A stretch of 12,273 nucleotides of DNA from Opitutaceae bacterium (lineage in GTDB: Bacteria; Verrucomicrobiota; Verrucomicrobiae; Opitutales; Opitutaceae), in assembly GCA_031266495.1 (NCBI GenBank), contig JAISAX010000877.1, positions 1 to 12,273 on the forward strand. The letters are read 5' to 3'. A model generated the notes under the pieces. The model did no database searches, was not told the DNA's origin, and worked only from the letters and a program-made list of their open reading frames with translations. The translations under genes and the position numbers were made by a program. Of the stretch, positions 6,975 through 12,273 are shown in pieces (the stretch's first letter is position 1; each line of letters starts with the position of its first letter).

Positions 6975-7769
6975 ATGTTCGTCCTCGACACCATCGCTTA
7001 TCGCTTGAAACGCGGCTGCGCCACCATGGCTTGGCCGCAAGGACCGGCGCCGGCGCTACCCGACCGGCATGGCGGCGCGCTGCGGATTGACCCGGCGAAA
7101 TGCGACGGCTGCGCCGACTGCCTCCCCGCGTGTCCGACCAACGCCATTACACACACCGCCGACAGACGGCTCTCCTCTCTCGACCTCGGCCGCTGCCTCT
7201 TCTGCAACGAGTGCCTCGAAGCCTGCCCCGACGGCGCCATCGTGCCGACCGGCGACCACCGCATGGCCGTGCGCCGGCGCGACGACCTCGTCCTCACTCC
7301 CGATCCCGGACGCGAACAACTCCGCCTTGCCGAAGCGCTCGATGCGAAACTCAAAAAACTCTTCGGCCGCTCGCTGAAACTCCGCCAGGTCAGCGCCGGC
7401 GGATGCAACGCCTGCGAGGCCGACGTCAACGTGCTCGGCACCATCGGCTGGGACCTCTCCCGCTTCGGTATCCAGTTTGTGGCTTCGCCACGCCACGCCG
7501 ACGGCCTGCTTGTCACCGGCCCCGTCTCGAAAGGCATGGAACTCGCGCTGCGCAAGACCTGGGACGCCGTGCCCGATCCGAAGATCGTCATCGCCACCGG
7601 AGCGTGTGCGATCGCCGGCGGTCCCTTCGCCGGCAATCCGCAAGTCCTCGGCGGAGCGGACACGACGGTACCGGTGGATCTGTACATCCCCGGCTGTCCG
7701 CCGCATCCGCTGACGATCCTCGACGGCCTGCTGAGGCTGCTCGGACGTCTGGAAGAAAAACCAGCCTGA
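6975..7769 (+). CDS. hyfI: Fusion of 2x[4Fe-4S] ferredoxin (HyfH-like) and small subunit (HyfI/NuoB-like)
   Basis: This 264-residue iron-sulfur protein carries electrons to the redox site of the complex. The N-terminal part (35-90) has two classic [4Fe-4S] motifs: C43-C46-C49-C53P and C74-C77-C80-C84P. From about residue 125 it is a HyfI/HycG/NuoB-type small subunit with the proximal-cluster ligands in GGCNACEAD (C144, C147), TGACAIAGG (C211) and IPGCPPHP (C241). The CxxC spacing, instead of the adjacent cysteines of NuoB, matches group 4 hydrogenases. E. coli encodes these parts as separate HyfH and HyfI proteins, so one polypeptide now holds three clusters in series. No other soluble redox subunit is in the window, so a soluble ferredoxin is the likely partner (inference). 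The ATG at 6975 has no Shine-Dalgarno sequence. ATG 7026 is an alternative and would keep all cysteines. It is the last gene of the operon visible here. Confidence 0.92.
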   Translation: MFVLDTIAYRLKRGCATMAWPQGPAPALPDRHGGALRIDPAKCDGCADCLPACPTNAITHTADRRLSSLDLGRCLFCNECLEACPDGAIVPTGDHRMAVRRRDDLVLTPDPGREQLRLAEALDAKLKKLFGRSLKLRQVSAGGCNACEADVNVLGTIGWDLSRFGIQFVASPRHADGLLVTGPVSKGMELALRKTWDAVPDPKIVIATGACAIAGGPFAGNPQVLGGADTTVPVDLYIPGCPPHPLTILDGLLRLLGRLEEKPA

Positions 7770-7839
7770 AAACATCCCGCAACGGATGCCGCGGCTGTCA
7801 CCCGTATCCGGATGTCCGCGACGGAACAACGCACCGCCG

Positions 7840-7866
7840 GTGTGTGTGTGTGGGGGGGGGGGGGGG
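7840..7866. repeat. (GT)6 plus G15 simple-sequence tract
   Basis: A GT dinucleotide run (7840-7851) leads straight into 15 consecutive G (7852-7866). It is the longest homopolymer in the window, lying 83 nt after the hyfI stop and 230 nt before the next gene. Its length is prone to variation in cells and to error in sequencing. Confidence 0.85.
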
Positions 7867-7944
7867 AGTATGAGTAAAGGCGTCCCAAGGCGTTGACGGC
7901 CACCCGAAACACTGTGCCTTCTCCGAGTCCTCTGTGTAACTGAT

Positions 7945-7968
7945 CGATCCCGAACCGGTCCGGGATCG
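7945..7968. promoter_or_regulatory. 24-bp palindrome: possible operator or hairpin
   Basis: The half-sites CGATCCCG (7945-7952) and CGGGATCG (7961-7968) are perfect inverted copies around a core containing the palindrome ACCGGT (7954-7959). Only the one base pair flanking the core is mismatched. The dyad centre is consistent with a dimeric regulator such as a LacI-type repressor, and the site lies upstream of the PEP-CTERM gene. It could instead be a transcript hairpin ending the upstream operon, but the following TTTGCC is a poor terminator tail. Confidence 0.4.
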
Positions 7969-8096
7969 GTTTGCCCGTGTTCCGGCATGGCGCGGGTTTC
8001 CGGCCCTTGTATGGTTGAATGCAGCACAGACATCCTTCTACGCCCTTGTTTCTTCAAAAAACCGGGACCATACATTCCGCATTCCTTCTCATTCCC

Positions 8097-8984
8097 ATGA
8101 AAATCCTGCTTCCAAAGGTATCCTCCCGTGTTTTCCTTCCCGTCGCGACTCTCGCCACGACGACAATCGCCGGGGCTGTCCCGATCTCCCTGAAAATCGA
8201 AAATCTGGATACGCTCGTGAGCGTTCTGGTCCAAAACACTTCCCACGTCACAAATGCCGCCGGTGATGGCGCCACCGGCGACGCTTACACCTTTTCCTAC
8301 ACGGCGGCGGAGGGCAGCACCTCCTCCAGCACCGTTTTTCTCTCGGTGAACATGGCGGACATCGTGAAGGAAATCCTGGCATCCGCGCCGTCCCTCTCCT
8401 CCCTGACGCTGGAGTTCGATTTCATCTCAAGCACGCTGACCAGTACTGCCAACCAGTCGTTCGTCGTGTATGGAAGTTCCACTCAGGCCAGTTGGGGCAG
8501 CGGGATGGGTACCGGCAACAATGACAGTTGGAGAATCGATGCATCCGGCGCGGGCTGGTATGCCAGAGATAATACCGTGTTGCTCAATGCCCCGGCGGGC
8601 AGCACGTCGCATTTCTCATTTGCCATTGATCTGGCCGAAAAAAGCTACTCCGTCACCGCGACCAACGAGGAGGTAACTGGCAAGCCCACGACTGCCTCCG
8701 GCCTTTCGCTTTATCGGGACAGCGCCATTGCCCCATCCCCGGGAAACGCCGGTTCGTTTTCCTGGCTCAACATTTTCCTGAACGCCGGAAGTGCGACAAT
8801 GGATACGGAACGAAGCATGATGCTCGCCAATGTCACTCTGGGCTACGACAACGGCATCGTCATCCCCGAGCCGACCACTGCGACCGCATTGTGCGGAGGC
8901 TTCGCCGCCATTGTTGCATTTCTATTCGCGTTCGTTCGCGGCCATTCGCGGCCGGGTTGGTGTATCGGAAAAAGAATTTTTTAA
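8097..8984 (+). CDS. PEP-CTERM sorting domain-containing secreted protein
   Basis: This 295-residue exported protein has unknown function. ATG 8097 is preferred to ATG 8019 because it begins a clean signal peptide: MKILLPKVSSR, a hydrophobic core, and a likely cut after AGA (residue 27). The body is Ser/Thr/Gly-rich with alternating polar and hydrophobic residues, suggesting a beta-rich extracellular domain, but I recognise no catalytic motif. The C-terminus has the exosortase signal in order: IPEPT (256-260, PEP at 257-259), a hydrophobic helix (262-280) and R281. Such proteins are processed by an exosortase and sent to the cell surface or extracellular matrix. No exosortase gene is in the window. 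The usual Arg cluster is replaced by RGHSRPGWCIGKRIF, encoded by a 10-nt repeat, so the tail may have been altered by repeat insertion. Base composition appears less GC-rich than the neighbours. Confidence 0.85.
   Translation: MKILLPKVSSRVFLPVATLATTTIAGAVPISLKIENLDTLVSVLVQNTSHVTNAAGDGATGDAYTFSYTAAEGSTSSSTVFLSVNMADIVKEILASAPSLSSLTLEFDFISSTLTSTANQSFVVYGSSTQASWGSGMGTGNNDSWRIDASGAGWYARDNTVLLNAPAGSTSHFSFAIDLAEKSYSVTATNEEVTGKPTTASGLSLYRDSAIAPSPGNAGSFSWLNIFLNAGSATMDTERSMMLANVTLGYDNGIVIPEPTTATALCGGFAAIVAFLFAFVRGHSRPGWCIGKRIF
8924..8953. repeat. 10-nt periodic TTCGCG repeat at the 3' end of the PEP-CTERM gene
   Basis: TTCGCG occurs at 8925, 8935 and 8945, exactly 10 nt apart. The repeat encodes the Phe-Arg region that ends the exosortase signal. 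The unit resembles the TTCGTG/TTCGCG units of the hairpin at 6902-6929. Confidence 0.6.
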
Positions 8985-8988
8985 AGGT

Positions 8989-9020
8989 CCCCCACCCCCC
9001 CCCCCCCCTTCCCTTCCTTT
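8989..9020. repeat. C14 homopolymer and pyrimidine tract before the glycoside hydrolase start
   Basis: CCCCCA is followed by 14 C (8995-9008) and then TTCCCTTCCTTT. This occupies most of the 46-bp spacer and sits where a ribosome binding site would lie. No Shine-Dalgarno sequence is present before ATG 9031. Confidence 0.8.
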
Positions 9021-9030
9021 TTTTCTGCCA

Positions 9031-12000
9031 ATGACCTCACGAATCTTGATACGCCTCCCGCGTCTCGCCTTGTGCGCACTGTCCGCCACGTTTTTCACCA
9101 CGCTCCCTGCCACCGAATCCGACAAAAGCCAGCGCGTGATCATCGCCGATTTCGAGGACGTGGGAACCTGGCGCCCCGTGCGCCATACCGGCCAAAAGCC
9201 GGGCGTGTGGTTTGCCGGCGGCGGCGTATGGATGGGGACCACGCTCGCCGCGCCCGCTTTTGCCGACAACCATTCCGGAGAACTGCGATTCGCGTTTGCC
9301 GAACGCACGGACGCGCCCCGCATGGTCGCTTACCGAAGAGAAAAAACGAACCGCGTGAACGGATTTCTCGACGGCATCGAGTTCGACGCCGATTCGCGAG
9401 GGCTGCCCGTGTCGCTGCGCTTTGTGTTGCTCGACAGCGCCCGCAAACGGCACTGGACGCCACCCGTGCGCCTCGGCGAGGCCGGCTGGCGCCGTTACCG
9501 CGTGCCGCTCGACGCCGCCAACTGGCCCGCCGCCGCCAAAGTCGCCTTTCCCGCCTCCCTGGAACAAATCATCCTCGAAGCAAAAAACCCCTGCGAAGGC
9601 CGCGTCTTCATGGATGACCTGGCGCTCACCGGCTCGTTCCCCCGCAAAAACCGACTCTTCGTTTTCCCGTTGTATTCCGGGATCAATTACGCCCCTGGCG
9701 CGCCCGTCGCCCCCGCCTACCGCATCCGCAACTCCGGAGCGAAACCGCTCTCCATCACCGTTTCGGCGCAACTGCGCTCCGCGGAAGAAGCCGCGGGGAA
9801 AACCTCCCCTCCCGCCGCTCCCTCCTCCCCCGCCGGCCCCGGCGCAGCCCGGAAAACAGCCGGGAAAACGCTCACCCGCACGCTCACGCTGCCCCCGCGC
9901 GGCCAGGCCGTGGCGACCTTCGATTTCGGCCCGCTGCCGGTTGGCGCATGGTCGGTTCGCGTTCACGCGCAAGCGGCGGACGACGCCCGCGTCGTCACCG
10001 ATTATGACGATTCCCTCGGCGTGTTTGTCCCCAACGGCACCCGTATCAACAAAAGTCCCATGTGGATTGGCGTGCAGGATACCACGAGCTGGAACGGCGA
10101 CGCCGAAAACGCCCTCCACCTCGTCTGGATGCGCGCCCTCGGCATCGACATCAACCGCATCGGCATCACCGGCCACCGCTTCATGCCCGAAGCCCCCGCC
10201 AGCATCGAAGCCTGGCGCCCCATTCTCGATTCTTTTGAAAAAGCCGGCATCGGCTCCGCCGTCCTCTTTGGCGACACACCCCCGGCGCTCGTCCGCAACG
10301 GCGACAACCGCCAGCCTCCCGGCGACCTCGCCGCCTTCGAACGCTACGCCGCCGGCCTCGGGCGCTTCCTCTCCGGGTATCCGCATATTCGTTACATCGA
10401 ATTCTGGAACGAGCCGGACCTCGATTTTTTTCACGGCACGCTGGAAGAGTATTGGGCCATGTTTGCCGCCTTCTCGCGCGGCTTCCGCTCCACCGCCCCG
10501 AAAATCGCAATCACCACCGGCGGCGCCACCATCAGCCACCCGCGCGAAAAACCCGGCTTCAACCGCGGCCTCCACACGCGGCACGGCGACCTTTACGACA
10601 TCGCCGCCTTTCACGCGCACGGAACGCTCCCCAACTACGCCACGCGCCACCGCCAGGTCGAATCCTGGCTCGCCGCCGCCGGCCCCGGTCTGGCGAAAAA
10701 ACGCCTCGCCAACACCGAATCCGGCGAACGCTCCGGCTACGAACCTCGCGGCGAATTCGCCCAGGCGCTCACCTTCGTCAAAAAAATCTCCTGGGCCAAG
10801 GCCCGGCCCGATTCCGAATTCCACATCTGGTTTACGCTCCAGGATTATTGGGACATGGACCCCGACTCCGACGATTCCTTCGGCCTCGTCACCTCCGACA
10901 ACCGCGCAAAACCCTCGCTCGTCGCCTGCAACGAACTCATCCGCCAGCTTGCCAACACCACCCCGGCTCCGCGCCCGGGCCTCGCCGCCATCGAAAAACA
11001 GCACGGCCTCACCCTGTGTGAATTTGCGCGTGACGACGGCAGCCGCGTCCTCGTCTGCTGGGCCGCCGAAAACGCCGCCTCCTCCGTCGCTACACTCTGG
11101 ATACGCGCCGATGAAAAAGGCGTCCGCAAAATCGGCATCTTTGGCGAAACCGAAACGCTGGCCCCCGGCATGGATCACATCGTGCCCGTTGGCGACAAGC
11201 CGTTTTACCTCGTCTCCACCGGACCCGGGCCGTTGCGCATCCTGACTGGCGACGAACGCGAACTCACCGCCCCGGCGGAAATTTTCCGCGACGCCGCCGC
11301 ACCCGCGCCGGTTCACGTCACCGTCCGCAACACCCGTTCCGGAAACGTCGTGCAAACCCTCGCCCTGCGTGACGAAAAAGGCGCGACCGTGGCAACGCAG
11401 GAAATCCGCCTCGCGCCACGCGCCAGCCGCGACGTGACGCTCCTCCTCCCTCCCGACGCCGCCACCTCCCCCGCCTCCCCCGCCTCCGCAACGCCGGGCG
11501 CACTCCGCGAACACCACTACACGCTCGGGCTTGCCGATGCCGCCACGCGCAAGCCGGTCGCCACGCTCCCCCTCGTCGCGCGGGAAAGTTATGTGATTGT
11601 CCGGGAAAACTCCACCCCTCCCGCCGCCTCTCCCTCCTCCTCCGCCGCGTCCGCCACGCCCGCGACGTCCGGCGCGCTGGCATTGCGTATGCGGCAGGAC
11701 ATTACGGAACTCGCCTTCGACCCGACGATCCCGGTGTGGCGCGGCCCCGATGATCTTTCCGTCGAGGCCCATGTCACGCATGACGGGGAAAACGTCATTT
11801 TCCGTTTCGACGTTACCGACGACAAGCACATGCAGGCCGGCCATCCCGACGCGGAAGTCTGGCGATCGGACAGCGTGCAAGTGGCATTTTACAACCCGCT
11901 CGCCACCGCGCAAACGCTCATCGACCTCGCGCTCACGCAAGACAACCGGGCCATCGTCTGGTGTTACCGCAACACCGCCAACCGCTCGCTGGAAAACCGC

Positions 12001-12252
12001 GCGTTGACCCAGGCCGAAGCGCCCCGCCTCATCCGGCGCGAAGGAAACCGCACCCGTTACGAAGTTCGCATCCCCTTCGCCATGTCCGGTCTCCCGTCCG
12101 CGAAGCCGCTCCCGAAAGAAGGCATTCCCGTCCGCTTCACCTTCCTCGTCAACGAAGACGACGGACACGGACGCGTGCGCTGGATACGCTGGCGCGGCGG
12201 ACTCGGCGACAACCAGGACATTACTCCGCTCGGCCACGCCATCCTGAAATAA
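9031..12252 (+). CDS. Secreted multidomain glycoside hydrolase (clan GH-A-like) with CBM9-like domain
   Basis: This 1073-residue enzyme probably acts on an extracellular or periplasmic polysaccharide. The start at 9031 gives a signal peptide (RILIRLPRLALCALSATFFTTLPATES). Residues 36-202 look like a beta-sandwich carbohydrate-binding domain (IIADFEDVGTW, ending RVFMDDLALTG). Residues 340-640 are a TIM barrel: YIEFWNEPDLDFF supplies the expected acid/base E461 after Asn, and RLANTESGERSG the likely nucleophile E563. FGLVTSDNRAKPSL (617-630) is the usual barrel ending. Residues 750-850 form another beta domain. Residues 880-1073 resemble CBM9 (VEAHVTHDGENVIFRFDVTDD, VWRSDSVQVAFYN, RYEVRIPFA). 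Domain edges carry Pro/Ser/Ala linkers at 255-275, 808-822 and 861-880, all from C/T-rich DNA. I cannot assign a GH family number or substrate; the GH-A fold with two glutamates is well supported. The ORF continues open upstream of 9031 but without coding character. Confidence 0.85.
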   Translation: MTSRILIRLPRLALCALSATFFTTLPATESDKSQRVIIADFEDVGTWRPVRHTGQKPGVWFAGGGVWMGTTLAAPAFADNHSGELRFAFAERTDAPRMVAYRREKTNRVNGFLDGIEFDADSRGLPVSLRFVLLDSARKRHWTPPVRLGEAGWRRYRVPLDAANWPAAAKVAFPASLEQIILEAKNPCEGRVFMDDLALTGSFPRKNRLFVFPLYSGINYAPGAPVAPAYRIRNSGAKPLSITVSAQLRSAEEAAGKTSPPAAPSSPAGPGAARKTAGKTLTRTLTLPPRGQAVATFDFGPLPVGAWSVRVHAQAADDARVVTDYDDSLGVFVPNGTRINKSPMWIGVQDTTSWNGDAENALHLVWMRALGIDINRIGITGHRFMPEAPASIEAWRPILDSFEKAGIGSAVLFGDTPPALVRNGDNRQPPGDLAAFERYAAGLGRFLSGYPHIRYIEFWNEPDLDFFHGTLEEYWAMFAAFSRGFRSTAPKIAITTGGATISHPREKPGFNRGLHTRHGDLYDIAAFHAHGTLPNYATRHRQVESWLAAAGPGLAKKRLANTESGERSGYEPRGEFAQALTFVKKISWAKARPDSEFHIWFTLQDYWDMDPDSDDSFGLVTSDNRAKPSLVACNELIRQLANTTPAPRPGLAAIEKQHGLTLCEFARDDGSRVLVCWAAENAASSVATLWIRADEKGVRKIGIFGETETLAPGMDHIVPVGDKPFYLVSTGPGPLRILTGDERELTAPAEIFRDAAAPAPVHVTVRNTRSGNVVQTLALRDEKGATVATQEIRLAPRASRDVTLLLPPDAATSPASPASATPGALREHHYTLGLADAATRKPVATLPLVARESYVIVRENSTPPAASPSSSAASATPATSGALALRMRQDITELAFDPTIPVWRGPDDLSVEAHVTHDGENVIFRFDVTDDKHMQAGHPDAEVWRSDSVQVAFYNPLATAQTLIDLALTQDNRAIVWCYRNTANRSLENRALTQAEAPRLIRREGNRTRYEVRIPFAMSGLPSAKPLPKEGIPVRFTFLVNEDDGHGRVRWIRWRGGLGDNQDITPLGHAILK

Positions 12253-12273
12253 AAAATCGGATACATCACGGTT

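Larger units (their letters stand above)
7770..8096. other. Non-coding spacer between the complex operon and the PEP-CTERM gene
   Basis: These 327 bp hold no convincing gene. They contain a GT/G15 simple-sequence tract, a 24-bp palindrome, and a stretch around 7915-7940 (TTCTCCGAGTCCTCTGTGTA) that looks like a short-period dispersed repeat. The promoter for the downstream gene should lie here, but I see no convincing -35/-10 pair and no Shine-Dalgarno sequence before the ATG at 8097. Confidence 0.6.

Noticed and set aside
3..7769. Classical NADH:quinone oxidoreductase (complex I)
   Set aside because: HyfE is present, NuoA/J/K/E/F/G are absent, and the small subunit has CxxC spacing instead of adjacent cysteines.
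7893..7921. Promoter with TTGACG as -35 box
   Set aside because: No acceptable -10 element at 16-18 nt spacing (GC-rich sequence there).
8830..9030. Upstream extension of the hydrolase ORF
   Set aside because: Runs through the PEP-CTERM gene in another frame and through poly-C; the signal peptide begins at 9031.
9037..12237. 1066-residue open frame antisense to the hydrolase gene
   Set aside because: Gly/Arg-rich shadow frame caused by GC-biased codons opposite a clearly domain-bearing protein; no recognisable motif.
12253..12273. Terminator after the hydrolase gene
   Set aside because: Only 21 bases remain; no hairpin can be seen.

Overview
The window looks like a high-GC chromosome segment from a Verrucomicrobiota bacterium, most likely Opitutales/Opitutaceae-like. 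This placement is an inference. It rests on a PEP-CTERM (exosortase-sorted) protein, a large secreted glycoside hydrolase with a CBM9-like domain, the near absence of Shine-Dalgarno sequences, and a six-subunit hydrogenase-4-like membrane complex. All genes are on the + strand.

Region 1 (3..7769) is an operon for a membrane-bound complex of the complex I / group 4 [NiFe]-hydrogenase superfamily, in the order hyfB (cut off by the window's left edge), hyfC, hyfE, hyfF, hyfG and a ferredoxin-HyfI fusion. Two antiporter-like subunits, an NuoH-like subunit and HyfE form the membrane arm. HyfG and the fused iron-sulfur protein form the soluble arm. The catalytic subunit has lost every cysteine that should hold the Ni-Fe centre: the N-terminal motif reads ETVSGDTTIAHA where hydrogenases have a CGxC motif, and the C-terminus ends in a complex I-like DFPICNKSFNLSYCGFDL. 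The complex therefore fits the energy-converting hydrogenase-related (Ehr) complexes, not a hydrogenase. It should couple an unidentified ferredoxin-linked redox reaction to ion transport. No hydrogenase maturation protease, formate dehydrogenase or formate-lyase activator is in the window.

Three operon junctions are 4-bp start/stop overlaps (hyfB/C, hyfC/E, hyfF/G). The other two, hyfE/F and hyfG/HI, are each split by a different inverted-repeat element: AATTAAG heptamer arms (3597-3747) and CACGAAA-type arms (6849-6929).

Region 2 (7770..8096) is non-coding. It holds a GT/G15 tract and a 24-bp palindrome.

Region 3 (8097..12252) encodes a secreted PEP-CTERM protein and a 1073-residue secreted multidomain clan GH-A-like glycoside hydrolase with a C-terminal CBM9-like domain. 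Both are probably exported for surface or polysaccharide functions and have no evident link to the complex.

Short-period repeats and homopolymers recur through the window at gene junctions, gene ends and interdomain linkers: C9, G8/G7, C10, C8, G15 and C14 runs, an 11-mer CTCCCTCCTCC at four places, and 7-, 9- and 10-nt period arrays.
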